Under the pieces are notes generated by a model. It ran no database searches, was not told where the DNA came from, and saw nothing but the letters and a program-made list of their open reading frames with translations. Positions 1 through 8,610 of a DNA stretch of 35,522 bases are shown here, in pieces. This DNA comes from Candidatus Bathyarchaeota archaeon (lineage in GTDB: Archaea; Thermoproteota; Bathyarchaeia; TCS64): contig JAFGHP010000098.1 of NCBI GenBank assembly GCA_016930055.1, forward strand, positions 1-35,522, in the 5' to 3' direction. The translations under genes and the position numbers were made by a program. Every line of letters begins with the position of its first letter. The stretch's first letter is position 1.

Positions 1-59
1 ATTAAACAGAATAATTTAATAAAGTACTATTATTAAAGAAAAATTACATGTGTTAATAT

Positions 60-1916
60 ATGGCTCATATCCACCAACATAATAATAAAAATATTTTCAT
101 GAATTTGCGTATTCTCTTTTTATCTATTATTCTATTAATTACGGGCATATTGTTAAATTACCTAACTGAAAAAACCCTTCTTAATGATTCAATCATAATT
201 ATTTCAATGCTTATATCGGGATACAATATATTTCTTTCAGGATTAAAATCACTTTTAAGAAAACATGTTACTATAAATCTATTAATTACTATAGCTGCAA
301 TTGGTGCATTATTGATTGGACATCTCGAAGAGGGTGCAAGTGTAGTTGTATTGTATAATCTTGCAGAATTATTAGAAGATTATGCATCTGATCAGACCCG
401 AAAATCCATTAAAGCATTATTAAAATTGAAACCGGATGTAGTAAAAATTTTAAGAGATGATAGAGAAATCGAGACCTCCATTTCTGATACTGTTCCTGGA
501 GATTTATTTATTCTTAAACCAGGTGATCGGATCCCTTTAGATGGTAAAGTAATAGAAGGTTATAGTAATGTAGATCAATCAGCCATTACTGGTGAATCTT
601 TACCTATAACTAAAAGAATTGGTAATGATGTATTCGCAGGTTCACTTAATTTAGATGGGTATCTAGTTGCTAGAGCAACTAAAATGGCTTATGAATCAAC
701 TTTGAGTAGAATACTTAACCTCATTGAAGAAGCTGAGGAAAGTAAAAGCCCTACTGAAACTTTTATTGATAATTTCTCGCGTTGGTACACGCCAACAATT
801 ATTATTTTATCTATATTTTTCGCAATTATTCCAACATTCATTCTTAAATTACCTTTAGTTGATTGGGTTTATAGGTCATTGGTTATGCTTGTTGTTGCTT
901 GTCCTTGTGCTTTAGCAATATCTACACCTGTTGCTATGGTTTCTGCAATTACTAGTGCCAGTCGTTATGGTGTTTTAGTAAAAGGTGGATCTTATATCGA
1001 ATTAATAAGTAAAACTAAAGTTGTTGCATTTGATAAAACTGGTACTTTAACTGATGGTAAACTTAGTGTTAAAGAGGTATTTGGTTCAAATCAAGAGGAA
1101 ATAATTAGTTATGCTGCTTCTCTTGAAACAAGATCTGAACATCAAATTGCTTCAGCAATTATAGATAAAGCAAAAAATTTAGGGATTATATTAAAAGAGC
1201 CTACAAATTTTAAAAGTTATCCGGGTAAAGGAGTAATAGGTCGAATTGATGAAAAAACTATCTGCGTAGGAAATCAGTTGTTAATGAATGATATTGGTAT
1301 ACCCCTCGAATTACAACAAAATAATGGTACTGTTGTTTATGTTAGTAAAGAAAATCAATTAATTGGGAAAATAACCTTCACTGATAACATACGTGATGAA
1401 GCAGAACCAACAATAAATGCGCTAAAAAAACGTAAATTCAAAATCGTAATGTTAACAGGTGATAATCAAATAACCGCTGGTAATGTAGCAAATAATTTAG
1501 AATTGGATGGATACTATGCTCAATTGTTACCTGAAGAAAAAGTGGCTGTAATAAAATCAATTAATGATAAAGTTGTAATGGTTGGAGATGGAGTTAATGA
1601 TGCACCTGCATTAGCAGTAGCTGATGTTGGTATAGCTATGGGGGTTATTGGTTCCGATGTTGCTTTAGAAACCGCTGATATTGCACTTTTAGAAGATAAA
1701 CTAGATAGAATCCCTTATATTATTGATCTAAGTAACGAAACAATGACCACAATTAAACAAAATATTGCATTAAGTATAATTCTAAAATTTATGATAATAA
1801 TGTTAACTATCCCTGGTTGGATCAGTCTTTGGTTAGCTGTTGGCTTAGGTGATATGGGACTAACACTATTTGTTATTATAAATAGTTTAAAACTTAGTAA
1901 GATTAAACCATTTTAG
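60..1916 (+). CDS. zntA: Zn2+/Cd2+/Pb2+-type heavy-metal P1B-2 ATPase (exporter)
   Basis: This is a membrane pump that uses ATP to expel divalent soft metals from the cytoplasm. In the 618 aa protein I see the actuator motif TGES near residue 178, the metal-site CPC at residues 281-283, the phosphorylated Asp325 in DKTGT, the HP-like locus SEHQIASAI and the hinge GDGVNDAP near 509. The last two helices match the P1B-2 signature exactly: N-x7-K (NIALSIILK) followed by D-x-G-x7-N (DMG...N). Family knowledge ties that pattern to Zn/Cd/Pb rather than Cu. There is no N-terminal HMA domain, only a short His-rich start (HIHQH) that might bind metal. No clear ribosome-binding site precedes the ATG. 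The exact metal is inferred. Confidence 0.92.
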   Translation: MAHIHQHNNKNIFMNLRILFLSIILLITGILLNYLTEKTLLNDSIIIISMLISGYNIFLSGLKSLLRKHVTINLLITIAAIGALLIGHLEEGASVVVLYNLAELLEDYASDQTRKSIKALLKLKPDVVKILRDDREIETSISDTVPGDLFILKPGDRIPLDGKVIEGYSNVDQSAITGESLPITKRIGNDVFAGSLNLDGYLVARATKMAYESTLSRILNLIEEAEESKSPTETFIDNFSRWYTPTIIILSIFFAIIPTFILKLPLVDWVYRSLVMLVVACPCALAISTPVAMVSAITSASRYGVLVKGGSYIELISKTKVVAFDKTGTLTDGKLSVKEVFGSNQEEIISYAASLETRSEHQIASAIIDKAKNLGIILKEPTNFKSYPGKGVIGRIDEKTICVGNQLLMNDIGIPLELQQNNGTVVYVSKENQLIGKITFTDNIRDEAEPTINALKKRKFKIVMLTGDNQITAGNVANNLELDGYYAQLLPEEKVAVIKSINDKVVMVGDGVNDAPALAVADVGIAMGVIGSDVALETADIALLEDKLDRIPYIIDLSNETMTTIKQNIALSIILKFMIIMLTIPGWISLWLAVGLGDMGLTLFVIINSLKLSKIKPF

Positions 1917-1947
1917 ATAAGATTAAAGGCTTCCATGTTTTTTTAAT

Positions 1948-2340
1948 ATGACTGCTATGAGTACTGATAAAGAACTTGAACGATTAAAAAGAAAAAAATT
2001 ACAGGAATTACAACGTCGAATGCTTCAGACTACTTCACAACAAACTACTACTCAAATAAAAGAACCATCTAATAAGGAAATTTTAAATCGATTCTTTGTT
2101 GAACGTGCTTGGGAAATTTGGAATATTGCATATGAACAATATCCTAAACTATTACCTCAAGTTGAAGAAGTTTTAGTTAAAGCAATTAAAGATGGAAAAA
2201 TCGCTCAAAAAATTGATGGAGCTAATTTAATAAATTTTTTAAGAGAAATTGGGATTCCTGTAAGACTTAATACACAAATTAGATTTTCAGAACATGGTGA
2301 ATTAAAGACTCTTCAACAAAAGCTTAAAAGTAATGAATAA
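1948..2340 (+). CDS. PDCD5-family DNA-binding protein
   Basis: A 130 aa, highly charged, largely helical protein of the PDCD5/TFAR19 family, which is shared by archaea and eukaryotes. The start of the domain is visible as a Lys/Arg-rich helix (ELERLKRKKLQELQRRM), then a Gln/Thr-rich linker, then the compact helical core from about residue 45, with the typical C-terminal stretch on small-ligand/DNA-binding surfaces. Archaeal members are small DNA-associated proteins whose cellular role is still poorly defined. ATG codons occur at 1948 and 1957. The second gives the more usual N-terminus (MSTDKELERL). It lies 31 nt after the metal ATPase on the same strand, but no functional link is evident. 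Confidence 0.85.
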   Translation: MTAMSTDKELERLKRKKLQELQRRMLQTTSQQTTTQIKEPSNKEILNRFFVERAWEIWNIAYEQYPKLLPQVEEVLVKAIKDGKIAQKIDGANLINFLREIGIPVRLNTQIRFSEHGELKTLQQKLKSNE

Positions 2341-2459
2341 AACTTTAAAATTTTTTAATTAGTATTATTAAATTAAAAACTTTTTATTTATTTATCAATA
2401 TGCACAAAAAAGCATAACGATTTTCAATTACAACTACAAAAATTAAAGAGACATTGTAT

Positions 2460-3377
2460 ATGATCCCTCTTCAAGATACTTATGGAAGAACAATCACTAG
2501 TTTAAGAATTAGCTTAACCCAAAAATGTAATTTTAATTGTTTCTTTTGCCATCAGGAAGGTGAACATAATCCCAATAAAGAAATGACTTCAACAGAAATT
2601 GACACAATTGTATCAGTAGCAGCTGAACTAGGTATAAATAAAATAAAATTTACTGGGGGGGAGCCTCTGTTAAGAGATGACATTGAAGAGATAATTCGAA
2701 AAGCTGCTTCTCATGTTGAAGAAGTTTCAATGACTACAAATGCTTATTTTTTAAGTGAAAAAGCATGTATTTTAAAAAAAGCTGGGTTAAAGAGAGTAAA
2801 TATCAGTTTTCATAGTTCTAAACCTGAAGTATTTAAATCAATAACAGGTTTTGATGTTATAAATAAAGTAAAAGAAGGGATAAGAACTGCAAAATTATGT
2901 GAATTAAATCCTATAAAAATAAATATGGTTATTATGAAGGGGATTAATGATTCTGAAATTTATGATGTTTTAAAATTTTCTCATGAAGTTGGTGCAATCT
3001 TTCAAGTCATTGAATATCAACCGCTTGAACGTGGTTTAGAGGAATGGAATAATTATTATTATGATTTAACTCCTTTAGAAGAACTTTGGAGTAAGGAAGC
3101 AATAAATATTGTTGAAAGGGAAATGCATCATCGTAAACAGTATACCTTAAAAAATGGATCAATTGTTGAAGTGGTTCGTCCAATGCACAACACTGTTTTT
3201 TGTGCAAATTGTAATAGACTGAGATTAACTAGTGATGGATACCTAAAACCTTGCTTAATGAGGAATGATAATTTAGTTCCTTTAGTACAACTGATAAGAA
3301 ATGGGGATTCAAGGGATAAACTACTGGAAGCGTTTAGAGAAGCAACTTTAAAACGTATTCCTTACTGGAGGTCATAA
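2460..3377 (+). CDS. moaA: GTP 3',8-cyclase (radical SAM), molybdopterin step 1
   Basis: This enzyme converts GTP to 3',8-cyclo-7,8-dihydro-GTP, the first committed step to cyclic pyranopterin monophosphate. The radical-SAM cluster is C23-x3-C27-x2-C30. The GGEP SAM-binding motif follows, and the second cluster uses C248-x2-C251-x13-C265. I place the start at the ATG at 2460, giving the conserved N-terminus MIPLQDTYGR. A TTG at 2454 would add two residues. An AAAGAGA purine run lies about 8 nt upstream of the ATG. The protein ends in RIPYWRS and lacks the C-terminal Gly-Gly of bacterial MoaA. It is the first gene of a six-gene operon and directly abuts moaD. Confidence 0.93.
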   Translation: MIPLQDTYGRTITSLRISLTQKCNFNCFFCHQEGEHNPNKEMTSTEIDTIVSVAAELGINKIKFTGGEPLLRDDIEEIIRKAASHVEEVSMTTNAYFLSEKACILKKAGLKRVNISFHSSKPEVFKSITGFDVINKVKEGIRTAKLCELNPIKINMVIMKGINDSEIYDVLKFSHEVGAIFQVIEYQPLERGLEEWNNYYYDLTPLEELWSKEAINIVEREMHHRKQYTLKNGSIVEVVRPMHNTVFCANCNRLRLTSDGYLKPCLMRNDNLVPLVQLIRNGDSRDKLLEAFREATLKRIPYWRS

Positions 3378-3620
3378 ATGAAGATAGAAATAAAATATTT
3401 TGCTAGCATCAAAGAATGGACGGGATTAAAAAAAGAAATTATAGAAGTTCCTGAAAAAACAACTGTAGAAGAGTTAAGAAAAATAATAGTAAAACGCTAT
3501 AATAAGCTAGATATTGAAAATAATTTACTTGTCGCTATTAATGGTAGTTTTGTAGATCTTAAAGAAATAATAAAAGAAAGGGATGAAATAGCGATATTTC
3601 CTCCAGTAAGTGGTGGGTAA
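3378..3620 (+). CDS. moaD: Molybdopterin synthase small subunit, ubiquitin-like sulfur carrier
   Basis: An 80 aa beta-grasp sulfur carrier whose C-terminal Gly-Gly (PPVSGG) becomes a thiocarboxylate and donates sulfur to precursor Z in the MoaD-MoaE synthase. The length and the terminal GG fit MoaD well. The ATG begins on the base after the moaA stop codon and has a strong GGAGGT site 5 nt upstream, inside the end of moaA. moaE follows after 2 nt. The activating E1-like enzyme (MoeB/ThiF family) is not in this window. In archaea such carriers can be shared with tRNA thiolation or SAMPylation, so a second role cannot be excluded. Confidence 0.9.
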   Translation: MKIEIKYFASIKEWTGLKKEIIEVPEKTTVEELRKIIVKRYNKLDIENNLLVAINGSFVDLKEIIKERDEIAIFPPVSGG

Positions 3621-3622
3621 TC

Positions 3623-4024
3623 ATGATAAAATTAATTAATGAAGATTTTTCAGTAGACGAAGTTTTAAAGAATCTTAAAAAGAATAACATAGGAGCTTTA
3701 GTAACTTTCATAGGTATAGTACGGGGAGAATCTGATGGTAAGACAATTGATTTAATGGAGATTGAAGTTTACCCTGAAATGGCTTTCAAACAATTAAATG
3801 AAATACGATTAAAAGCAATCCACAAATTCAATGTTGAAGACATTTTTATAATTCATCGTTATGGTATTCTAAATATTACTGAAAACATTGTCTTAATCGC
3901 AGTTTCTGCTGTTCATAGAAGCGAAGCTTTCGATGCATGTGAATATGTAATAGATGAACTTAAAAAAACTGTTCCAATATGGAAGAAAGAATATAGTAAA
4001 AATGGTGAAAAATGGGTTAAGTGA
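3623..4024 (+). CDS. moaE: Molybdopterin synthase catalytic subunit
   Basis: The large subunit of molybdopterin synthase, which inserts two sulfurs into cyclic pyranopterin monophosphate using MoaD thiocarboxylate. In 133 aa it carries the family landmarks: Arg34 in the FIGIVRG loop, His98-Arg99 in HRSEAFDAC, and the C-terminal lysines in KKTVPIWKKE (Lys114/115 and Lys121/122), which hold the MoaD tail and act in catalysis. It starts 2 nt after moaD with GGTGGG upstream and ends 7 nt before moaC. The protein is close to the usual length and nothing appears missing. Confidence 0.92.
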   Translation: MIKLINEDFSVDEVLKNLKKNNIGALVTFIGIVRGESDGKTIDLMEIEVYPEMAFKQLNEIRLKAIHKFNVEDIFIIHRYGILNITENIVLIAVSAVHRSEAFDACEYVIDELKKTVPIWKKEYSKNGEKWVK

Positions 4025-4031
4025 ATAGAAT

Positions 4032-4481
4032 ATGAATGAAAAAGATCCTTACAAAATGGTTGATATTGGAGAAAAAGAAATAATTTTTAGAACAGCTCAA
4101 GCTATTGGATTTATTAAACTTTCTAAAGACACAATTAAAGCTATTTTAAATGAAAAAATTTCTAAAGGTGATCCCTTAGCAGTTGCTGAGATAGCATGTA
4201 TTCAAGCAGTAAAAAAAACATCTGATCTAATTCCAATGTGTCATAACCTTCAAATTAGTAAGATTAATGCAGACTTTATTCTACTCGAAAATGGTGTTGA
4301 AGCAAGATGCCAAGTTAATTCTTATTCTAAAACTGGTGTAGAAATGGAAGCATTAACTGGAGTAACGGTTGCGTTATTAACAATATGGGATATGGTGAAA
4401 TATTTAGAAAAAGATTTGGCTGGACAATACCCTGATACAGTAATTACTGACATACGAATATTAGAAAAAAAGAAGGGTTAA
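4032..4481 (+). CDS. moaC: Cyclic pyranopterin monophosphate synthase
   Basis: MoaC rearranges the MoaA product to cyclic pyranopterin monophosphate. The 149 aa sequence shows the conserved pieces in order: MVDIGEK at the N-terminus, a Lys-Gly-Asp loop (KGDPLAVAEIA), IPMCH at residues 67-71, GVEMEAL at 102-108, and the active-site D120-x2-K123 (DMVK). It is the fourth gene of the operon, 7 nt after moaE and followed one base later by moaB. The reading frame is intact and family length is normal (about 150-160 aa). Confidence 0.93.
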   Translation: MNEKDPYKMVDIGEKEIIFRTAQAIGFIKLSKDTIKAILNEKISKGDPLAVAEIACIQAVKKTSDLIPMCHNLQISKINADFILLENGVEARCQVNSYSKTGVEMEALTGVTVALLTIWDMVKYLEKDLAGQYPDTVITDIRILEKKKG

Positions 4482-4482
4482 A

Positions 4483-4980
4483 ATGAACCATCCAAGAGAC
4501 CAAAGGGTTCTAGCATCTTTTGCGTTGATAGTTACTACAGATACTAGGACAGAAGAAGATGATTTTACAGGTAAAGCAGCAATCTCTTTATTGAAAGATA
4601 ATGAACAAAAAATTGCTAAATATTTACTTATACCTAATAATTCAGAAAAAATTAGAAATGAAGTAGAAAAAATATTGTCAGATAAATCAATAAATGTAAT
4701 TATCACAAGTGGAGGAACAGGAATTGGTTCTAAAGATTTAACGGTAGACACATTAATGCCTCTTTTCCAGAAACATTTACCAGGTTTTGGAGAACATTTT
4801 AGACGATTAAGTTTTGAAGAGATTGGTGGTTCAGCAATTATGAGTCGGGCAACAGGGGGAATAATTCAAGGAAAATTAATTTTTTGTTTACCTGGTTCAA
4901 TTAATGCTGTGACTTTAGCTTTATCAAAAATAATTATTCCAAATTTGGGTCATATGTTATGGGAGATAAATAGAAAATGA
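4483..4980 (+). CDS. moaB: Molybdopterin adenylyltransferase (MoaB/Mog family)
   Basis: A 165 aa MoCF-fold protein that adenylylates molybdopterin before metal insertion. In archaea MoaB does this job in place of bacterial MogA. The nucleotide/pterin motif TSGGTG is at residues 75-80, followed by GIGSKDLTVD, and LPGFGEHFR and LPGS lie further on, all typical of the fold. The start ATG lies 1 nt after the moaC stop with AAGGG upstream. Its 3' end overlaps moeA in an ATGA arrangement, so translational coupling with the next enzyme of the pathway is likely. Confidence 0.9.
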   Translation: MNHPRDQRVLASFALIVTTDTRTEEDDFTGKAAISLLKDNEQKIAKYLLIPNNSEKIRNEVEKILSDKSINVIITSGGTGIGSKDLTVDTLMPLFQKHLPGFGEHFRRLSFEEIGGSAIMSRATGGIIQGKLIFCLPGSINAVTLALSKIIIPNLGHMLWEINRK

Positions 4981-6188
4981 AACCTTTTGAGAAGTTAGTT
5001 CCTCGTTTAGAGGCTATTAAATTAATTAATGAAAATATTAATCCAATTAACAGAGTTGAAAATATCCCATTAATTGAAGGAGTGGGTAGAGTATTAGCAG
5101 AAGATGTAATAGCTGATTTTAATGTTCCACCTTTCGATAGAAGTTCAATGGATGGTTATGCTGTTAAAGCAGAAGATACAATAGACGCAAATGAATCTAA
5201 GCCTGTGAAATTAAAACAAATTGGTATTTATTACGCTGGTGAAAATAAAGAAATTTTAATTGAAAAAGGTCAATGTATCGAAATTTCAACGGGTAGCCCC
5301 ATTCCAAATGGAGCAAACGCTGTGGTAATGGTTGAATATACTAAAAAAATTGGGGACTTCATTGAAATTTATCGAAAAACAAAACAAGGAGATAATATTG
5401 CTCCAGAGGGAGAAGACATTAAGAAAAATGAAGTAGTCTTAAAAGTTGGAGAATTTTTAACCCCCGGTAAATTAGGGGCATTAGCAGCTATTGGTAAAAC
5501 CACTTTACGAGTATTCGAAAAACCTCTTATTGGTATATATAGTACTGGCACTGAAATTGTTGAACCAGGTGTCCCATTAAAAAATAGTCAAATTTATGAC
5601 ATTAATTCTTATACTATTAATGCAATAGTTGAATCAAATGGATGTTTACCAATAAAAAAAGGAATAATTCTTGATGAAGTAACTATTTTAGCAAATTCCG
5701 TTCTTGAAACAAAAAATTTTGACTTAACTGTATTTAGTGGTGGAAGTAGTGTCGGTTCAAAAGATTTGTTAAGTGATATTGTTGAAAATTATGGTAAAAT
5801 ACATTTTCATGGTCTTCAAGTAAAACCAGGAAAACCAACACTATTTGGAGAAATAGAAAATAGACCTATTTTTGGTATGCCTGGTTATCCTACAAGTTGT
5901 TTAAACAATTCTTATGTTTTTTTAATACCTGCATTAAGAAAGTTAGCACATTTACCACCAAAAGAAGATAGGGTTGTTAAAGCTAGATTAGCTAAATCGA
6001 TTAGATCAGATGGTGGACGTGAACAGTTTTTTACTGTTAAATTAAATGGCGATACAGCTATGCCAGTATTCAAGCAGAGTGGTGATATTACTAGCATCGC
6101 CAACGCAGATGGTTATTTCGTTATTCCAATAGGTGTTTACTCTGTTAAAGAAGATACAGAAGTTGAAGTAATATTATTTAATCATTAA
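4977..6188 (+). CDS. moeA: Molybdopterin molybdotransferase (metal insertion)
   Basis: This 403 aa enzyme inserts molybdate (or tungstate) into adenylylated molybdopterin. The MoeA domains are visible: the N-terminal FDRSSMDGYAV at about residues 53-63, the MoCF subdomain with SGGSSVGSKD, then GMPGYPTSC, and a C-terminal beta-barrel domain. The gene overlaps moaB by 4 nt (ATGA) and closes the operon. There is no fused molybdate-binding or MobB domain and no ModABC/WtpABC transporter nearby, so whether the cofactor carries Mo or W cannot be read from here. A short (17 nt) convergent gap separates it from the next gene. Confidence 0.93.
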   Translation: MKPFEKLVPRLEAIKLINENINPINRVENIPLIEGVGRVLAEDVIADFNVPPFDRSSMDGYAVKAEDTIDANESKPVKLKQIGIYYAGENKEILIEKGQCIEISTGSPIPNGANAVVMVEYTKKIGDFIEIYRKTKQGDNIAPEGEDIKKNEVVLKVGEFLTPGKLGALAAIGKTTLRVFEKPLIGIYSTGTEIVEPGVPLKNSQIYDINSYTINAIVESNGCLPIKKGIILDEVTILANSVLETKNFDLTVFSGGSSVGSKDLLSDIVENYGKIHFHGLQVKPGKPTLFGEIENRPIFGMPGYPTSCLNNSYVFLIPALRKLAHLPPKEDRVVKARLAKSIRSDGGREQFFTVKLNGDTAMPVFKQSGDITSIANADGYFVIPIGVYSVKEDTEVEVILFNH

Positions 6189-6205
6189 TACCTTTAAACA
6201 AAATT

Positions 6206-6568
6206 TTATTGTCTATTATTTGGAGGTCTCCAAATTAATCCTAAGATACCGCCAAATAACGCTAATAAAAAACCGATACCAAATCCTCCAACGGCTACAA
6301 TCCAACTTATAAAAGATGCAATAATTATAATCGAACCAGAAATAGTATGCGTTTTTGGATCAGTTCTTAGTTTTAATGAATAAAAAATAATAACACTTCC
6401 GCATAACAACCCGAGAAGACCAATATAACCTCCAACTCCTCCAATAAAAAACGTAATTGCAGAACCAATTACTATAACAAAAAGTGAAGAAAATGTAATA
6501 ATCACGCCTCCTAATAAGGAAAGAATAAAAGCAGCAACAGGGTGGGGTTTCAAACTCATAAGATACAT
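6206..6568 (-). CDS. Small four-helix membrane protein of unknown function
   Basis: A 120 aa very hydrophobic protein with about four predicted membrane helices: residues roughly 10-40, 41-65, 75-97 and 97-115. Gly-rich stretches (GGVGGYIGLLGLL, GGFGIGFLLALFGGILGL) suggest tight helix packing. The C-terminus is short and polar (WRPPNNRQ). I do not recognise a family with confidence. Similar Gly-rich small membrane proteins ending in a W-x-P-P motif are common hypothetical proteins in archaea. It is convergent with moeA and divergent from the CoA-transferase. ATG codons exist at 6568 and 6559. Confidence 0.7.
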   Translation of the reverse strand: MYLMSLKPHPVAAFILSLLGGVIITFSSLFVIVIGSAITFFIGGVGGYIGLLGLLCGSVIIFYSLKLRTDPKTHTISGSIIIIASFISWIVAVGGFGIGFLLALFGGILGLIWRPPNNRQ

Positions 6569-6653
6569 GAGGTTATTTAATAGTATAAAAACAATTTTAA
6601 AACAACTTGAAAATGTTAATTACTATCCTCTGTATCTTTAAAAAGGACTGAGA

Positions 6654-7847
6654 TTGAAGAAGATATTAGATGACATTAGAATTTTGGACTTCACTCATGT
6701 TTGGTTTGGTCCATATTGTACTATGCTACTTGCTGAGCTAGGAGCTGAAGTGATTCTTGTAGAACCCCCATGGGGAAACATTGGGAGAATGGGTCCTGGT
6801 GAATTATATAAAAATACTCGAACTAGTACAAGTTTTTATGCTTTAAATCAAAATAAGAAAGATATTGCTATAGATATGAAAAATCCTGATGGGATAGCAA
6901 TAGTAAAAGAACTTGTAAAAGAATCTGATGTAGTAGTTCAAAATTATGTTCCTGGAGTAATGGAACGTCTTGGATTAGGTTATCAGGACTGTAAACAAAT
7001 TAAGCCAGATATAATTTATGCTGCTCTTAGTGGTTTTGGCCAAACTGGTCCATATAGAGAATATGCAAGTTATGCAGTCATTGCTGAAGCAATGAGTGGA
7101 CATAGTTATGCAAATGGAAACCCCACTGAACCAAATGGAAGACCTAAAAGCTTAGCTGGAGCAATTGGAGACCTGGGTCCTGGAACAATGGCAGCTTTTG
7201 CTATTTGTGCTGCTTTACGTTATCGTGATAAAACTGGTCTAGGACAAAGTATTGATGTCAATCAACTTGACACAATGGTCAGTTACAACACTTGTAGTAC
7301 AACTGACTACAGCTTATTCGGAGAAACTTCAGCAGAACGAAGAAGAAAAAGGCAACTTAACCCAGATCCGGATCAACCTACTCAACCACAACAGATTTGG
7401 GGGTTAATCCCCTGTAAAGATGGATGGGTCCAAGTTGCAGGTAGTAGACCAAAAGCAATGGAAGAACTTAAAAAATACCTTGGAACCGATGAAGTAGATG
7501 TTAATGCGATTAAAACAAAACTTTCAGAAATGACAAAAAAAGACGCTTTCGATTGGTTAGTCGGATTTGGATTCCCGGCTGCCCCAATATACCAAGCTTA
7601 TGAAGCAATGACCGATCCACATATAATAGATCATAAAATGTTTGTAGAAGTCGAACATCCTTTAGCAGGAAAATATCAAACACCTAACTTCCCAGTCCAT
7701 TTAAGTCTTACACCAGGAGAAGTAACAAGTGCAAGCCCCGTACTTGGACAACATACTGAATGGGTTTTAAAAAACATCCTTAAAAAAACATCTGAAGAAA
7801 TCGCTTCTTTAGAACAAAACGGCGCTATTTCATGTTGGAGAAAATAA
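6654..7847 (+). CDS. Class III (CaiB/BaiF-family) CoA-transferase
   Basis: A 397 aa cytoplasmic enzyme that moves CoA between an acyl-CoA and a free carboxylate. The N-terminal Rossmann part starts ILDFTHVWFGPYCTMLLAELGAEV, where the FGPY segment is the classic CoA-binding start. The likely catalytic Asp, which forms the aspartyl-CoA anhydride, is Asp173 in GAIGDLGPG. Small-domain motifs occur near residue 310 (GFPAAPIYQ). The start is a TTG at 6654, with AGGACTGAG just upstream, chosen because it gives the conserved N-terminus. The substrate cannot be assigned: formyl-, succinyl-, carnitine- and aryl-CoA transferases all share this fold, and no acyl-CoA dehydrogenase or hydratase is adjacent. 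Confidence 0.88.
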   Translation: MKKILDDIRILDFTHVWFGPYCTMLLAELGAEVILVEPPWGNIGRMGPGELYKNTRTSTSFYALNQNKKDIAIDMKNPDGIAIVKELVKESDVVVQNYVPGVMERLGLGYQDCKQIKPDIIYAALSGFGQTGPYREYASYAVIAEAMSGHSYANGNPTEPNGRPKSLAGAIGDLGPGTMAAFAICAALRYRDKTGLGQSIDVNQLDTMVSYNTCSTTDYSLFGETSAERRRKRQLNPDPDQPTQPQQIWGLIPCKDGWVQVAGSRPKAMEELKKYLGTDEVDVNAIKTKLSEMTKKDAFDWLVGFGFPAAPIYQAYEAMTDPHIIDHKMFVEVEHPLAGKYQTPNFPVHLSLTPGEVTSASPVLGQHTEWVLKNILKKTSEEIASLEQNGAISCWRK

Positions 7848-7854
7848 AACTCCA

Positions 7855-8463
7855 TCATTTTGATACAAATTTATTATTTTTTATAAAAAAACGTAATTCA
7901 TCGGATAAATCTTTTTTTATACCAATCCTTTTACTCTTATCATAATTTTGTACTAATACTTTATTAATGATAATTAAGGGACCATCTTGGCTAGTAGTAA
8001 AACAACCATTAAGTTCTTTAGTAATTTTAAAAGAAACACTTAGCTTACCTGGTCCATTAGTTAACTCATAAATATTTTTGACTTTACGTTGCATTTTCAT
8101 ATATTCTATACCCCATAATGGTTCCAGTGATCTAATTAAAACTCCCCCAACACTATTAACTTCATGTGCAACGAGGTTTAACATCCAATATTTATGAACA
8201 TTATAAATAAATAACCGTCCAGGTTCATCCCACATCATCGAATTGTAAGTTTTCCTTCCCTTAAATGCACGACTAGCTGGATCTTTATCTCCATAATAGG
8301 CTTCAGTTTCAACAATAATCCCTGAAAGTATATTATTATCAAACCGTCGAATTATCTTTTTACCTAAAAGTTCATAAGCGACTTTTTTAGGATTACGTGA
8401 ATAGAATTCTTTCTGTAAAATCGTTTCATTAATATGTTTATTGCAGTCTTTTTCCATATTCAT
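7855..8463 (-). CDS. mpg: 3-methyladenine DNA glycosylase, AAG/MPG family
   Basis: A base-excision repair glycosylase that removes alkylated and deaminated purines. In 202 aa the AAG landmarks are present: FYSRNPKKVAYELLGKKI near residue 22, the catalytic-Glu motif ETEAYYGDKDPAS followed by a Lys/Arg-rich KGRKTYNSMMW, the intercalating/base-flipping region with YNVHKYWMLN, GGVLIRSLEP, and NGPGKLS near residue 140. Mpg is found in eukaryotes and many bacteria and is patchy in archaea, where AlkA or MpgII types are more usual. It is convergent with the CoA-transferase 8 nt away. The ATG at 8463 or 8457 could start it. Confidence 0.88.
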   Translation of the reverse strand: MNMEKDCNKHINETILQKEFYSRNPKKVAYELLGKKIIRRFDNNILSGIIVETEAYYGDKDPASRAFKGRKTYNSMMWDEPGRLFIYNVHKYWMLNLVAHEVNSVGGVLIRSLEPLWGIEYMKMQRKVKNIYELTNGPGKLSVSFKITKELNGCFTTSQDGPLIIINKVLVQNYDKSKRIGIKKDLSDELRFFIKNNKFVSK

Positions 8464-8610
8464 TTTATTTTAATAATCTTTGAATTATTGAACTTTTAGT
8501 TATCAATACTTAATCTTTATTATTTTTTTCTATACTGATATTAAACCCAAATTTTAATATTATTAAATTAAAATTATTTAATTAAATTAACTCATATTTA
8601 AGGTGAAAAA

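Noticed and set aside
3007-3207. Minus-strand open frame inside moaA
   Set aside because: It lies entirely within a well-supported gene, has no ribosome-binding site and no domain signal; it is a shadow frame of AT-rich codons.
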